From Candidatus Gastranaerophilales bacterium (GTDB lineage: Bacteria > Cyanobacteriota > Vampirovibrionia > Gastranaerophilales > Gastranaerophilaceae): a stretch of 32,375 nt of DNA. Where the stretch lies: positions 1 to 32,375 of the forward strand of contig CALUTL010000019.1 of assembly GCA_944323655.1 (NCBI GenBank), written 5' to 3'. The position numbers and the translations under genes were made by a program. This document shows, one piece after another, positions 7,984 through 17,307 of this stretch (its first letter is position 1; each line of letters begins with the position of its first letter). The notes beneath the pieces are model-generated. The model was not told where the DNA came from. It worked only from the letters and a program-made list of their open reading frames with translations, and ran no database searches.

Positions 7984-7989
7984 ATTATA
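7984..7989 (-). promoter_or_regulatory. Putative -10 box for the NTF2-like gene
   Basis: A perfect TATAAT lies 23 bp upstream of the ATG on the minus strand, leaving room for a short leader that contains the SD. No good -35 match is seen at 16-18 bp. Confidence 0.45.
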
Positions 7990-8098
7990 ACGATTTACAG
8001 AACAAAAAAGTTCATTTTTTACATATTTTATCATAAAAAATTTTTCTTTGCATTAATCCCATTTATCACCGATAATTCTGATTTTTGACTTTTTAAAG

Positions 8099-8126
8099 TG
8101 GACAAAGTTCTAAAAATAAGTATAAT
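8099..8126 (+). promoter_or_regulatory. Putative promoter of the 8134 gene (leaderless)
   Basis: TGGACA (8099-8104), a 16-bp spacer and a perfect TATAAT (8121-8126) end seven bases before ATG 8134. This argues against the in-frame GTG at 8098 as the start, because that codon overlaps the -35 box. Confidence 0.6.
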
Positions 8127-8133
8127 AACATTT

Positions 8134-9225
8134 ATGGAAAATTTAAATCTCAGCAATTTCATTGCAAAATATATTAACTACAAACCCATAACACCGACAT
8201 CTGTCAATAATAAAAGCCCGCAGAATATTTCCGCAAATACCTCTGCCTCCGCAAGTTCCGCAAATCAAACAAATTTTACTTCGGCTTCTTCCGCTAATAT
8301 TCAAATGGGAAGTCTTTCCAGTGCCGATCGCTCTGTTTATATTAAAGATTTGATGAAATTGCCTAAAAATTTAAACGAACTTATGTTTATGCTTCAGAAA
8401 AATCTTAACCAAATCCAATTCAACAGACTTTTTGAACAGCAAATGGCTGCAAGAAGAAATCTTCTCACTCAAACTCAAGCTCAAATTTTAGCCCAACTTC
8501 AGGGACTTTCGACGACAGAAATTAATGCAATGTTGAAATCTCAAATGAACGGACAACTTGCTAATTCTTTGAAAAATCTGCAAATCGCACCTAATATGCT
8601 TATTAATATCGCAGATATTTCAAACCTTATTCAAATTAACGGAAAAGACGCCATTACAAAGCTTATCCTTGCAATGACAGCGGCTTCAAAAAACGGCGTA
8701 AGCGACTTAACTCAGCTTAAAGATACCGCAAAACTCATAAACGCAAGTATTGCCCTTGCTTCAACCGACAACCCCGCACAAACCCTGAAAACTCTTATGC
8801 TCCTTTATCTTCCGTGGCTTCCGCTGCATGAAGGTGTAGGTTTTGATCTTGACGTCGAAACCTCTAGTGAAAGCGGTTCAGATGATGAAAGTTTATTAAT
8901 AATTACTATTACTACCGTTAATTATGGGATCGTGAAAGCTGTTGTATTCCTTGAAACCTCAAATTCAGTTCAAATAAATATCGAATGCGACGAAAAATTT
9001 CCGAAAGATGAGCTTATGCTTCGGCTTCAAAGCGAACAGAAAAACTATTCAATGCAATCTGTAATTTCTTTTGACACTAAAAAATCACCTGAAAATACCC
9101 CCTCACCGGAAGTTACAAACGCAAAAATAAATATGTCACACACCACCGAAATCAGCCCCTATCTTCTGCTTGCGGCACACTCAATAATCCGAAACACCAT
9201 AGAACTGGATAGAAATCCCGAATAA
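8134..9225 (+). CDS. Uncharacterised protein with Ser/Ala/Asn-rich N-terminus, possibly FliK-C-like end (363 aa)
   Basis: I do not recognise this protein with confidence. The first 75 residues are low-complexity, rich in Ser, Ala, Asn and Thr. Residues about 80-215 are Gln-, Asn- and Leu-rich helices (for example TQTQAQILAQLQGLS). The last third has a beta-strand region, ESLLIITITTVNYGIVKAVV, then KDELMLRLQSEQK. This layout, with a disordered and helical N-part and a strand domain before an LRxxL-type helix, is reminiscent of flagellar hook-length control proteins (FliK C-domain) or relatives, but no flagellar genes are nearby. There is no signal peptide. A GTG at 8098 would add 12 residues but falls within the promoter. 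The TATAAT seven bases before ATG suggests a leaderless message. Confidence 0.65.
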   Translation: MENLNLSNFIAKYINYKPITPTSVNNKSPQNISANTSASASSANQTNFTSASSANIQMGSLSSADRSVYIKDLMKLPKNLNELMFMLQKNLNQIQFNRLFEQQMAARRNLLTQTQAQILAQLQGLSTTEINAMLKSQMNGQLANSLKNLQIAPNMLINIADISNLIQINGKDAITKLILAMTAASKNGVSDLTQLKDTAKLINASIALASTDNPAQTLKTLMLLYLPWLPLHEGVGFDLDVETSSESGSDDESLLIITITTVNYGIVKAVVFLETSNSVQINIECDEKFPKDELMLRLQSEQKNYSMQSVISFDTKKSPENTPSPEVTNAKINMSHTTEISPYLLLAAHSIIRNTIELDRNPE

Positions 9226-9289
9226 TCCGTAAACTAACTTGCACCTTTAAATTGGTTTAAACAAATGATGATTTTTTCTCACAAAACAT

Positions 9290-9295
9290 TATAAT
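9290..9295 (+). promoter_or_regulatory. Putative -10 box of a leaderless promoter (9302 gene)
   Basis: A perfect TATAAT ends six bases before the ATG at 9302. No -35 match is obvious, and no SD lies between the box and the start codon. Confidence 0.5.
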
Positions 9296-9301
9296 CATGG
9301 T

Positions 9302-9943
9302 ATGAAAAAGTCTTTAATTTTGCTGGCAGCCATAATATTTTCAATAAACCCGTCTTTTGCGTTTTTCTGGCAAAATGATACCGCCGATGACACCGAAGGC
9401 AAGGGATATCTTGGCACACTTCCGAATCTGACAAAAGAACACGAGCCGCCGGAACCCTCTGAAGGCGCTCCGATATTTGATAAAACCCAGCAATTCCACA
9501 GCCAAAATGAATTACGGCCTATCCCAAGAGATGACGCCTCTTTCGTTAATATTATTCTTAAACCCGATAAAACAAGCCCGTATATTAATGATCTTAATGA
9601 ATTTATTCTTATGTTAGAAAAAATTTACGACTCTATTGAAAATCGGGAAGATGTCCAAAAATTTGCCGCTAAAGTTTACTTCTTTAAAAAACACGCTGAC
9701 TATTTTAGAGATAAATATTCTAACAAACCCGAAAGCTTCTATATAAGTTATCAAAAACTTTTAGAATTGAGCCTTCGAGCTAATACCGTTTCCAACTTGA
9801 GAACTGAAGCCGAAAAATATAAACCATATCTTGCATACTCAGGTGCCGGCAAAATTTACAATTCTGAAAACATTGACCGGCAGCTTGAATATTTGAAAAA
9901 TGAAATCGAATCCGTTATTGTTATTCTCAAAGAAGCAGAATAA
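9302..9943 (+). CDS. Secreted protein of unknown function (213 aa)
   Basis: The N-terminus is a clear signal peptide (MKKSLILLAAIIFSINPSFA), with likely cleavage after Ala20 before FFWQ. The mature protein begins with an acidic, Pro-rich linker (about 25-75) and continues with a helical region, PYINDLNEFILMLEKIYDSI to the C-terminal EIESVIVILKEAE. No cysteines, enzyme motifs or repeats are seen and I cannot name a family. It has no SD, and a TATAAT box sits six bases before the ATG, so it probably has its own leaderless transcript. Its stop codon abuts the stop codon of the convergent minus-strand gene (9943/9944) with no terminator between. Confidence 0.7.
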   Translation: MKKSLILLAAIIFSINPSFAFFWQNDTADDTEGKGYLGTLPNLTKEHEPPEPSEGAPIFDKTQQFHSQNELRPIPRDDASFVNIILKPDKTSPYINDLNEFILMLEKIYDSIENREDVQKFAAKVYFFKKHADYFRDKYSNKPESFYISYQKLLELSLRANTVSNLRTEAEKYKPYLAYSGAGKIYNSENIDRQLEYLKNEIESVIVILKEAE

Positions 9944-10333
9944 TTATTTATGCTTTCTGATTTTATGTCTGAATTCATATATGAACGGTTTATTTTCTCT
10001 TATATTTGAACATACCGCAGAAATTTTTTCTTTATTCTTTGATTTTAATACTATTGCGTTGTTCATGGTTTTCAAATGCAAATGTAATTCATATACTTCC
10101 GGATTTTTTGAATTTTCAACACTGCACTGAATAATATCATCCTTTGTAAAGTTGCTTCCATTAATAACAACGCCTAATCCTGTTTTTAAAACATAAGCAC
10201 AAGCTGCATCTTCTCCATTACATGAAATACTTGAAATAATTTTTTTGTTCTGAATTACTGCAAATGTTCCAAGTCCTATAATTATTAATGCAAATGCAAC
10301 ACCTAATGTAATTAATACTTTTTTCTTTGTCAT
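9944..10333 (-). CDS. Single-pass membrane protein of unknown function (129 aa)
   Basis: The protein starts MTKKKVLITLGVAF and has one transmembrane or uncleaved signal segment (about 6-27), then about 100 residues predicted outside the cytoplasm with four cysteines in C-x6-C and two further positions. No family is recognised. An in-frame ATG 15 bases upstream (10348) lies within the SD GGGGAG, so the ATG at 10333 is the better start. That ATG shares its A with the stop codon of the upstream solute-binding gene (TAATG), a classic coupling arrangement, so the two proteins are made together and may work together. Stops of this gene and the convergent 9302 gene abut exactly. Confidence 0.65.
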   Translation of the reverse strand: MTKKKVLITLGVAFALIIIGLGTFAVIQNKKIISSISCNGEDAACAYVLKTGLGVVINGSNFTKDDIIQCSVENSKNPEVYELHLHLKTMNNAIVLKSKNKEKISAVCSNIRENKPFIYEFRHKIRKHK

Positions 10334-11112
10334 TATCTTACTCCCCATTTTTGTTGTAATTTTATTAACTTACCTGATTGTGCATAATCCATAAGGAAAA
10401 AGTCTACAAATTCCCGTAACTTCTGTGACTCTTTTCCTTTTCTGAAAGCTATCGCATATGGTTCAACCGAATATCTTCCGGGCAATAGCTTCAAAGTTTT
10501 GTCATCATATACATACGGCAACAACACTGAATCATCTGCTATTATCGCTTCCGCTTCGCCTGCTTTTAAGGCGGCTACTGCTTTATCATAATTTTTATAC
10601 CCGATAACCGTTGCTGACGGTAATGCGCGTCTTACACTGCCTTCACCAGTTGATCCGTATACTATTATTACTCTTTTTCCATCTAATTCTTTTAAGGATT
10701 GTATCTTACTCCAATGCTGAACCATTACAGCTTGTCCCGCTTCGTAATACGGCACTGAAAAATCCATTATCTTTTTGCGATTGTCAGTTATTGACATCGC
10801 AGCAATCAGCATATCTACTTTGCCTGAATTTAATACCGAAATTCTATTCTGAGCTGTTACAGGTACATATTCCACCGCATTATCGTACTTATTCAACAAT
10901 GCTCTTGCTATATATGATCCTAAATCAACATCCAGACCGTAATTATATCCGTCTTTCCCTAAAAAACCAAACGGCTTTGCATCAACTCTTACTCCTATGA
11001 TAAGTTTCTTCCTGTCCAAAGCTGCCTGTAAAGTACTTTCATACTTCTTTTTTCCGCAACCGCAAAGGATTAAGGTCATTAGCAAAAAGGTACAGACTAT
11101 CTTTTTATACAT
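10333..11112 (-). CDS. Amino-acid-type ABC transporter substrate-binding lipoprotein (solo)
   Basis: A 259-residue family 3 (PBP type 2) extracellular solute-binding protein. The lipobox LILCGC gives lipidation at Cys19. The mature part has RKKLIIGVRVDAKPFGF, then DVDLGSYIARALL, VDMLIAAMSITDNRKKIMDFSVPYYEAG (the family signature), GSTGEGSVRRALP and a second-lobe AIIADDSVLLPY. This fits glutamine, arginine or other polar amino-acid binding proteins (GlnH/HisJ type); the ligand cannot be assigned. No permease or ATPase gene is adjacent, so it works with a transporter encoded elsewhere. It has a strong promoter (11167-11139) and an AAGGA SD, and is coupled by TAATG to the small membrane-protein gene after it. 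Confidence 0.9.
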   Translation of the reverse strand: MYKKIVCTFLLMTLILCGCGKKKYESTLQAALDRKKLIIGVRVDAKPFGFLGKDGYNYGLDVDLGSYIARALLNKYDNAVEYVPVTAQNRISVLNSGKVDMLIAAMSITDNRKKIMDFSVPYYEAGQAVMVQHWSKIQSLKELDGKRVIIVYGSTGEGSVRRALPSATVIGYKNYDKAVAALKAGEAEAIIADDSVLLPYVYDDKTLKLLPGRYSVEPYAIAFRKGKESQKLREFVDFFLMDYAQSGKLIKLQQKWGVR

Positions 11113-11138
11113 AAGCGATCCTTCTTCTTATAATAAAA

Positions 11139-11167
11139 ATAATAATAGACTTAACTTAAAAAGTCAA
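11139..11167 (-). promoter_or_regulatory. Promoter of the solute-binding lipoprotein gene
   Basis: On the minus strand, TTGACT (11167-11162), a 17-bp spacer and TATTAT (11144-11139) form a near-consensus sigma-70 promoter. The predicted start is about 20 bases before the ATG, leaving a leader that contains the AAGGA SD. It lies just after the rpoD terminator. Confidence 0.7.
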
Positions 11168-11173
11168 CAAAAT

Positions 11174-11203
11174 TACAAAAGAAAAGCCTCTTTTAAAGAG
11201 GCT
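11174..11203 (-). terminator. Rho-independent terminator of the dnaG-rpoD operon
   Basis: On the minus strand a 9-bp stem AGCCTCTTT / AAAGAGGCT (11203-11185) with a one- to two-base loop is followed by a T-rich run (TTTCTTTTGTAATTTT). It begins 12 bases after the rpoD stop. Confidence 0.85.
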
Positions 11204-11214
11204 ATACACTATGA

Positions 11215-12315
11215 CTATGATTCTACATATTCTCTTAAGCGTTTGCTTCTGTTCGGATGACGAAGCTTTCTTAACGCTTTAGCTTCAATCTGTCTGATTC
11301 GTTCTCTGGTAACGCCAAACAACTGACCGACTTCTTCTAAAGTTCTTTGGCGGCCGTCGTCCATACCAAATCGTAATCTTAATACATCACGTTCTCTCGG
11401 GGATAACGTGCATAAAACTTCTGCTAAATCTTCCCTTAAAAGTTCAGAAGCTACTGTCTTTATCGGCGCATCCGCTTCTTTATCTTCTATGAAATCTCCC
11501 AATCGGCTGTCTTCTTCTTTGCCTATCGGTGTTTCTAAAGATAACGGCTCCTGCGCTATTTTAATAATCTCACGCAACTTCGGAATTGATACATTCATCT
11601 CGATTGCCAATTCGTCTTCGGTCGGCTTTCTTGAAAGTTCCTGTGCCAAACGACGTGTTACTTTCTTTAATTTGTTGATGGTTTCTACCATGTGAACAGG
11701 TATACGAATAGTTCTTGCCTGATCTGCTATCGCTCTTGTGATAGCCTGTCTTATCCACCAAGTTGCATATGTCGAAAATTTGAACCCTCTTTCATGGTCA
11801 AACTTTTCTGCCGCTCTTATTAAACCTAAATTCCCTTCTTGAATTAAATCCAAGAACAACATGCCGCGACCTACATATTTTTTTGCGATACTTACAACCA
11901 AACGCAAGTTTGCCTGTACAAGCTTTCTTTTTGCTATCGCTCCCGGGGTGCCGCCTTCTAAAATCTTTCTTGCTAATTCAATTTCTTCGTTTGCTGATAA
12001 TAGTTTGATTCTTCCGATTTCTCTTAAATATAATCTTACAGGATCGTCTACCGCTATGCCTTTTGGTAATTCAAAATCATTTGGATTTTCTTCTTCTGTT
12101 GAATTCATTGTATAGATATCGTCTAAATTCATTTTATTATCTATTTTGGCTGTTACGATATCTTCAATATTATCCGTACTTATATCCATGTTCATGTAAT
12201 TTACATCATCGTTCTCATTATCCAATGATGAATCCTCATCAATGTCAGGAATGTTAAGATTATCATCATCTAAAATACTGACAATTGAAGAGTTGGGTTG
12301 TCTTTTTTTAGTCAT
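11215..12315 (-). CDS. rpoD: Primary RNA polymerase sigma factor (sigma-70 family, RpoD/SigA)
   Basis: This 366-residue housekeeping sigma factor directs RNA polymerase to promoters. The first 85 residues are acidic and poorly conserved, in place of a full region 1.1. Region 1.2 starts at [11 protein letters not shown] (91-101), region 2 has [17 protein letters not shown] and [14 protein letters not shown], and region 2.4 for -10 recognition reads [20 protein letters not shown]. Region 3 has RIPVHM; region 4 has [15 protein letters not shown] and the -35-binding helix [19 protein letters not shown]. The lack of a non-conserved region between 1.2 and 2 and the short N-terminus fit SigA types of Gram-positives and cyanobacteria. 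GGAGAAAATT precedes the ATG, which overlaps the dnaG 3' end by 8 bp. Confidence 0.96.
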   Translation of the reverse strand: MTKKRQPNSSIVSILDDDNLNIPDIDEDSSLDNENDDVNYMNMDISTDNIEDIVTAKIDNKMNLDDIYTMNSTEEENPNDFELPKGIAVDDPVRLYLREIGRIKLLSANEEIELARKILEGGTPGAIAKRKLVQANLRLVVSIAKKYVGRGMLFLDLIQEGNLGLIRAAEKFDHERGFKFSTYATWWIRQAITRAIADQARTIRIPVHMVETINKLKKVTRRLAQELSRKPTEDELAIEMNVSIPKLREIIKIAQEPLSLETPIGKEEDSRLGDFIEDKEADAPIKTVASELLREDLAEVLCTLSPRERDVLRLRFGMDDGRQRTLEEVGQLFGVTRERIRQIEAKALRKLRHPNRSKRLREYVES

Positions 12316-14209
12316 TAATTTTCTCCGAATTTAACCTTTTATTTATCTTATCTCTAAGCTGCATTTGGATTTTAAGGGCTTGTGTATCATCATCAACAGC
12401 ATTTATATATAATTTCCGTAAATTTTCTTTTTCTTTTTCCCTCTGACACTCGTTTATTTTATTTTTATTTTCCTCAATTATTGTCTGAAAGTCTTTGGGA
12501 TCTAAATTGGTGAAAGTCTCCGAAATCGCTGCTAAATCCGCTAAAACTGCCTGTATATCCGGATTTTCGCGGTATTCCGTATATAAATTTTCAATCAATT
12601 CCTTTACATTATTTACGGTACATATTAATTTGTCAATTGTAGATTTTACATTTATTAACGTTTCATCCGAAAACGCAGTATCACCTATCATTTCGTTTAT
12701 TTGAGCAAATGAAAAGTGATTGTCAGGTACTAAAAAAACACTCAATAAATTTTTTTGCGCTTTTTCTAAAACTGTTACATTTTTTGTTACAATTTTAGTA
12801 ATATTTTTATTTTCTATGTCATTGCGGGAAAGAACTGCCGTTTTATGGCGCCGAACCTCAAGAGCCAAAGCCTTTTCGTCTATATTCAAAGCCGTTGCAA
12901 CCATTTTTATGTATTCCGTTCGAACTATGTCATTATTTATTTCCTGCAATATCGGTATTATTTCTTTTACAAATCTTGTTTTTTCAAGCGGAGAATTTAT
13001 TTCTTTTTTGTGCTTCAAAATGCTGTTTAGCTGAAAATCTATTAACAAAGGCGCATTTGCTACTATCTGCTTAAAGCTGTCCGCACCTATTGTCCTGATA
13101 AATTCATCGGGGTCCTTACCTTCAGGCGGACAAACCACCCGAATTTCACAGGCATACTTATCATCAGAGGTTGAAATATAGCTTTCATCAAACTGCTTTA
13201 CGTTACCTAACCCAGAAAACGCTTCTTTTATAATTTCGGCACCTCTTCCGGTAGCTTTTTGCCCTGCACTGTCCGTATCGAATGACAGGTAAATCCTTCT
13301 TGATTTTGTATATCTAGATAATAACTTTACATGCTCTGAGGTCAATGCCGTTCCGCAAGCTGCAACTGCATTTTCTACTCCATGCGCCTGCGCTGATATT
13401 ACGTCAAAATATCCTTCCATCAAAATTACGCCGTCTTCTTCTTTTATAGCATCACGTGCTGTGTAAAGCCCGTATAAAACCTTGCTTTTGTTGTAAATAA
13501 TGGAATCCGATGAATTCAAATACTTTGGCTGACCGTCTTTTTCCATTGTTCTTGCGCCGAATGCTACGTAATCACCAATTTCGTTTTGAATAGGGATTAT
13601 TATACGATTGCGAAAACGATCAATATATTTTCCTGCCTCGCGGCTTTCCATTATAATTCCCGCTTTTTCCAGAACTTCATTTGAATAATCTTTCTTTAAA
13701 AGGTCATAAAGCGTTGAAAATGCCTTCGGCGCAACTCCAAGACTGTATTTTTTTATAACATCCCTTGTAATCCCGCGCCCTTGTAAATATTCAAATGCTG
13801 CATTTATTTCAGGATTCTTGTGGTTTAAAAGAAGGTCATTATAAAATTCTGCCGCTTCTTTTGTCGCTTTCAGCATGTTTTTTTTCAAATCTTTAGACTC
13901 TGACTTGTCAAACTGCTTTGGAACTTCAATTCCAAGCTGTTCTGCCAGCTCCAATATCATCGGGTAAAACTCTAAATTCCTCGTCTTTTGAATAAAAGAA
14001 AGCGCATCTCCGCCTGCACCGCAGCTAAAACATTTGTAAATCCCTAATTTCGGATTCACTGAAAATGACGGAGTCTTTTCTTTGTGAAACGGACATAAAC
14101 CCCAATAATGATTTCCCTGTTTTTTTAATATAACTTCCTTTGACACTACTTCTACAATGTCAAGTCTGTCTTTAATCTGAGCTATTAATTCCTGAAAAGT
14201 TTCTGCCAT
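12308..14209 (-). CDS. dnaG: DNA primase
   Basis: DnaG (633 aa) makes RNA primers for replication. The N-terminal CHC2 zinc finger is at residues 39-63 (Cys39, His42, Cys60, Cys63, in [14 protein letters not shown] and [11 protein letters not shown]). The core follows with FRNRIIIPI and FGARTM, and the TOPRIM domain has Glu265 in MEGYFDV and Asp311/Asp313 in [11 protein letters not shown]. The C-terminal DnaB-interaction part is diverged and Lys/Glu/Asn-rich. It precedes and overlaps rpoD, the core of the macromolecular synthesis operon, but rpsU is not seen immediately upstream. A weak SD (GGTG) is present and TAAAAT lies about 16 bases before the start on the minus strand. Confidence 0.96.
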   Translation of the reverse strand: MAETFQELIAQIKDRLDIVEVVSKEVILKKQGNHYWGLCPFHKEKTPSFSVNPKLGIYKCFSCGAGGDALSFIQKTRNLEFYPMILELAEQLGIEVPKQFDKSESKDLKKNMLKATKEAAEFYNDLLLNHKNPEINAAFEYLQGRGITRDVIKKYSLGVAPKAFSTLYDLLKKDYSNEVLEKAGIIMESREAGKYIDRFRNRIIIPIQNEIGDYVAFGARTMEKDGQPKYLNSSDSIIYNKSKVLYGLYTARDAIKEEDGVILMEGYFDVISAQAHGVENAVAACGTALTSEHVKLLSRYTKSRRIYLSFDTDSAGQKATGRGAEIIKEAFSGLGNVKQFDESYISTSDDKYACEIRVVCPPEGKDPDEFIRTIGADSFKQIVANAPLLIDFQLNSILKHKKEINSPLEKTRFVKEIIPILQEINNDIVRTEYIKMVATALNIDEKALALEVRRHKTAVLSRNDIENKNITKIVTKNVTVLEKAQKNLLSVFLVPDNHFSFAQINEMIGDTAFSDETLINVKSTIDKLICTVNNVKELIENLYTEYRENPDIQAVLADLAAISETFTNLDPKDFQTIIEENKNKINECQREKEKENLRKLYINAVDDDTQALKIQMQLRDKINKRLNSEKIND

Positions 14210-14269
14210 AAATCACCGTAATTACATTTTAACATTAATAAATTTATTAGCAAAAATTTCTCTTAATAA

Positions 14270-14297
14270 AATCAAAAGGCGCCTTTTTAAAGCGCCT
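14270..14297 (-). terminator. Rho-independent terminator (downstream of the 14406 gene)
   Basis: On the minus strand AGGCGC (14297-14292) pairs with GCGCCT (14282-14277) around a nine-base loop, followed by TTTGATTTT. It lies about 110 bp after the stop of the minus-strand gene at 14406-14765 and upstream of dnaG. Confidence 0.7.
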
Positions 14298-14405
14298 AAA
14301 AAATTTGTGTGAGTAAATGTAGATTTATAAGTTTTAAAATGAAAATTTGAAATGCGATTATCTATATACCAAACAAAAATTTGTTATTTTTAATGGATAA
14401 ACTTT

Positions 14406-14765
14406 TTATGCAAATTCACCTGTTTCTTCTAATAAACTATACCTTGCAGCACTCAAAGTTCTAATTGTAGCTGCACTTGGTTTATTTAATTCTTTCTGTA
14501 AAAATGCAAGCTCTTTGTCATTTAATCCTTGAAAATCTTTATTGATTTGAGCATTTGCTGACAATGTCAAAGCTTTTCCGTAAGCTGACCCTGCATTTTG
14601 TGTCAATAAATCAAATCCGACTTCTTTGTTGTCGTTATTTGAAAAATCAATTGTTTCAGCCGGTGTGTTATCTGCTTTTTTTACTTCACCGCTTTGCACC
14701 TTATTCGGTTGATAAATGCTGTTGTTTTTAAATCCGTAATCTCCATAATGTCCGTAAGTTGTCAT
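14406..14765 (-). CDS. Uncharacterised small protein, Asn/Tyr-rich N-terminus (119 aa)
   Basis: I do not recognise this protein. It begins with a Tyr/Gly/His-rich stretch (TTYGHYGDYGFKNNSIYQP), has no signal peptide or membrane segment, and continues with an acidic Asn-rich linker and a helical C-terminal half (GLNDKELAFLQKELNKPSAATI). There are no cysteines. AAGGAG eight bases before the ATG is a strong SD, which with codon use like its neighbours supports a real gene. It stands alone, with its own downstream terminator and 371 bp of non-coding sequence on its 5' side shared with the divergent LuxR-type gene. Confidence 0.65.
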   Translation of the reverse strand: MTTYGHYGDYGFKNNSIYQPNKVQSGEVKKADNTPAETIDFSNNDNKEVGFDLLTQNAGSAYGKALTLSANAQINKDFQGLNDKELAFLQKELNKPSAATIRTLSAARYSLLEETGEFA

Positions 14766-15136
14766 CGCAATTCTCCTTTTCTTTTTCTTTTTCTTAATTA
14801 CTCACATACATCTAATCGGTTCATGTATTAATAATCTTTAATGTTTTTTCAAGTCTTTTTACAATTGTTTACAATCATAGATTTTTATACTCGTTCCTAT
14901 TAAATACTCTTAATCATCTCTTGTATATATAAAGTATTTTGTGATATACAAATTGCGTTAATGGTATATAATTTTGAAATATTTGTAACATTTGTTTACA
15001 ATTGGTTTTTTATTTTTGCCTCTCAAGCGCACTATATCAAGCAGTTACAAGAAAAATTAGACTTGTGGCTAATATGAATTTGACTATGTTTTGGTAGTAT
15101 AAATTTAACGATTTAAGTAAGGAGAAAAAATTAGCT
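14766..15136. other. Intergenic region between divergent genes (371 bp)
   Basis: A very AT-rich, gene-free stretch that holds the 5' flanks of the 14406 gene (minus) and the solo LuxR HTH gene (plus). It contains a 21-bp dyad TTTGTAA-N7-TTACAAT (14982-15002) and a second copy of its right arm, TTGTTTACAAT (14865-14875). No RNA gene or ORF of conviction is seen. Confidence 0.6.
14982..15002. promoter_or_regulatory. Candidate operator: TTTGTAA-N7-TTACAAT dyad
   Basis: Arms at 14982-14988 and 14996-15002 are inverted repeats with a 7-bp spacer (six of seven positions complementary). The same architecture recurs at 27632-27652. The length and symmetry fit a dimeric regulator site; the regulator is unknown. 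Confidence 0.35.
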
Positions 15137-15358
15137 GTGCAGGAAAATGAGGATATGGAAGATATTCACTTAACAAATAGGCAAAAAGAAGTATTAAAAT
15201 GTGTTATCGGCGGGGACAGCAACCCTGTAATTGCAAAAAAGTTATCTATCTCATTATCAACTGTAAAAGCTCACGTCAGCGCTATCATCGACAAATTCCA
15301 CGTTGAAAGCAGAATTGACGTAACACGTGAGGCGATGAAAAGAGGGTTTGATATTTAA
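15137..15358 (+). CDS. Solo LuxR/GerE-type HTH regulator (73 aa)
   Basis: This 73-residue protein is almost only a LuxR-type DNA-binding domain: LTNRQKEVLKCVIGG, then SNPVIAKKLSISLSTVKAHVSAII and DKFHVESRIDVTREAMKRG. The signature residues for the four-helix GerE fold are all present. There is no receiver or autoinducer domain, so any control must come through a partner or its amount. The start is GTG 15137, preceded by AAGGAG (15119-15124) at 12 bases, slightly far; the next in-frame ATG (15155) would still leave the whole HTH. It stands alone between a 371-bp regulatory region and convergent lepA. A smaller protein of the same kind is at 512-676. Confidence 0.85.
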   Translation: MQENEDMEDIHLTNRQKEVLKCVIGGDSNPVIAKKLSISLSTVKAHVSAIIDKFHVESRIDVTREAMKRGFDI

Positions 15359-15414
15359 TAAAAATCTAATGCTGTATTATATATATAGATTATATAAATT
15401 TTTATGTTTATATA

Positions 15415-17217
15415 TTAATCTTCATCAAGACTAAGAACTGCCATAAACGCTTCTTGCGGAACTTCTACACGTCCGACGGATTTCATGCGCTTTTTACCTT
15501 TTTTCTGTTTTTCCAAAAGCTTGCGTTTTCTTGAAATGTCGCCGCCGTAGCATTTATCAAGAACGTTTTTGCGCATTGCTTTGATATTTGTTCTGGCGAT
15601 TACTCTGCCGCCTATTGCTGCTTGTATCGGAACTTCAAAAAGCTGGCGGGGGATTATGTCTTTTAATTTTGCCGTTAATTTCTGTCCGATATAATAAGCA
15701 CTGTCTTCGTGGCAAATTACGGATAATGCGTCCACGATTTCACCCGCAAGCATTATATCAAGTTTTACAAGTTTTGAACGTTTGTAGTCACAAAATTCGT
15801 AATCCATGCTTGCATAACCTTTCGAACGGGATTTTAATTGGTCGTAAAAGTCTGTTATAACTTCGCTCAAAGGTATTTGATATTCAAGGCTTGCACGAAC
15901 TTTATCAATATAGTGCATATTTATAAAAATTCCGCGTTTTGCCTGAGAAAGCTCCATTAAAGTTCCGACGTAATCGTTCGGGGTAATTATCTGAACTCTT
16001 ACGTAGGGTTCTTCAATATAATCTCTATATTGCGCAGGCGGAAGATTTGCAGGGTTGTCAATTTCAATCATCTCACCGTTTGTTTTATAAACATGATAAA
16101 CTACCGAAGGTGCTGTTGTTACAAGAGAAAGATTGTATTCTCTTTCCAAACGCTCCTGAGCGATTTCCATGTGAAGCATCCCTAAAAATCCGCATCTAAA
16201 GCCAAATCCCAACGCACTTGAGGTTTCAGGCTCAAATGTAATACTGCTGTCATTGAGTTTAAGTTTTTCCAAGGCTTCTTTCAAATCGTGATAATCGTCA
16301 TTATCTACCGGATACATCCCTGAAAACACCATCGGAAGGGCTTCTTTGTATCCAGGAAGCGGTTCTGAAGCAGGATTTTCCACTGTTGTAACTGTATCTC
16401 CAACAAACCTTGTCAATTCTTTAATTGATCCTGCAAAATACCCTACATCCCCGCAAACAAGCTCATCAACCTGCACTCTTGACGGTGTAAGATAGCCTAA
16501 TTCAACAATTTCATACTCCTTACCAGATGCCATAAACTTAACTTTATCGCCCATACGCATTTTGCCGTCGATAATTTTGAAAAAGCACAAAGTTCCCAAA
16601 TACTGGTCGTAAGCACTATCAAAAACCAATGCTCTTAAAGGTTTATCAGTTGTATCAGCCGGAGGCGGAATTAAATCAACAACTGCCTCTAAAACATCTT
16701 CTATCCCGATACCTGCTTTTGCGCTTACAGGAATTGCGTAAGAAGCATCAATTCCGAGAACTTCTTCAATTTCTTCCTTTACTCTTTCGACATCGGCTGA
16801 CGGAAGGTCAATTTTATTAATTACGGGAATTATTTCAAGATTTTGTTCAATTGCAAGGTAAACATTCGCTAAAGTTTGCGCCTCAACCCCTTGAGTTGCG
16901 TCAACAATCAGCAAAGCACCCTCACAAGCCGCTAGAGAACGTGAAACTTCATAAGAAAAGTCAACATGCCCGGGAGTATCAATCAAATTCAAAATATAAT
17001 TCTTGCCGTCTTTTGCTTTGTAATTCATTCTTGCAGCGTTAAGCTTTATCGTAATCCCTCTTTCACGCTCAATATCCATACTGTCAAGAATCTGATCCTG
17101 CATATCACGCTGTGAAACAGTTCCGGTAAATTCAAGAAGTCTGTCGGCAAGTGTTGATTTCCCGTGGTCAATATGCGCTATTATACAAAAATTTCGGACA
17201 TTATCTCTATATTTCAT
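15415..17217 (-). CDS. lepA: Elongation factor 4 (LepA), ribosome-associated GTPase
   Basis: EF4 (600 aa, normal) is a translational GTPase acting on stalled or stressed ribosomes and in 30S assembly. The G domain shows [16 protein letters not shown] (G1), RERGITIK (G2), [14 protein letters not shown] (G3), NKIDLPSAD (G4) and SAKAGIG (G5). EF-G-like domains II, III and V follow, with [14 protein letters not shown], and the LepA-specific C-terminal domain has [22 protein letters not shown]. The gene has no SD, and a perfect TATAAT sits exactly six bases before the ATG, so its mRNA is probably leaderless. It diverges from the TrmB-family gene with only 125 bp between starts. No strong terminator is seen after the stop. 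Confidence 0.97.
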   Translation of the reverse strand: MKYRDNVRNFCIIAHIDHGKSTLADRLLEFTGTVSQRDMQDQILDSMDIERERGITIKLNAARMNYKAKDGKNYILNLIDTPGHVDFSYEVSRSLAACEGALLIVDATQGVEAQTLANVYLAIEQNLEIIPVINKIDLPSADVERVKEEIEEVLGIDASYAIPVSAKAGIGIEDVLEAVVDLIPPPADTTDKPLRALVFDSAYDQYLGTLCFFKIIDGKMRMGDKVKFMASGKEYEIVELGYLTPSRVQVDELVCGDVGYFAGSIKELTRFVGDTVTTVENPASEPLPGYKEALPMVFSGMYPVDNDDYHDLKEALEKLKLNDSSITFEPETSSALGFGFRCGFLGMLHMEIAQERLEREYNLSLVTTAPSVVYHVYKTNGEMIEIDNPANLPPAQYRDYIEEPYVRVQIITPNDYVGTLMELSQAKRGIFINMHYIDKVRASLEYQIPLSEVITDFYDQLKSRSKGYASMDYEFCDYKRSKLVKLDIMLAGEIVDALSVICHEDSAYYIGQKLTAKLKDIIPRQLFEVPIQAAIGGRVIARTNIKAMRKNVLDKCYGGDISRKRKLLEKQKKGKKRMKSVGRVEVPQEAFMAVLSLDED

Positions 17218-17223
17218 AACTTT

Positions 17224-17229
17224 ATTATA
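17224..17229 (-). promoter_or_regulatory. Putative -10 box of a leaderless lepA promoter
   Basis: Minus-strand TATAAT (17229-17224) and six bases (AAAGTT) lead straight to the lepA ATG. A weak -35-like TTGCAG lies 16 bp upstream of the box. Confidence 0.6.
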
Positions 17230-17307
17230 TTGAGAAAATCCCGAACTGCAAGAGAACGATTTTTACAGATAATTCATTTCTAAAAGAAAGCTTTATTCCG
17301 CTTACAC

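Noticed and set aside
8098-8133. GTG 8098 as the start of the 8134 gene
   Set aside because: It overlaps the -35 box of a well-formed promoter, lacks an SD, and the added residues carry no family signal.
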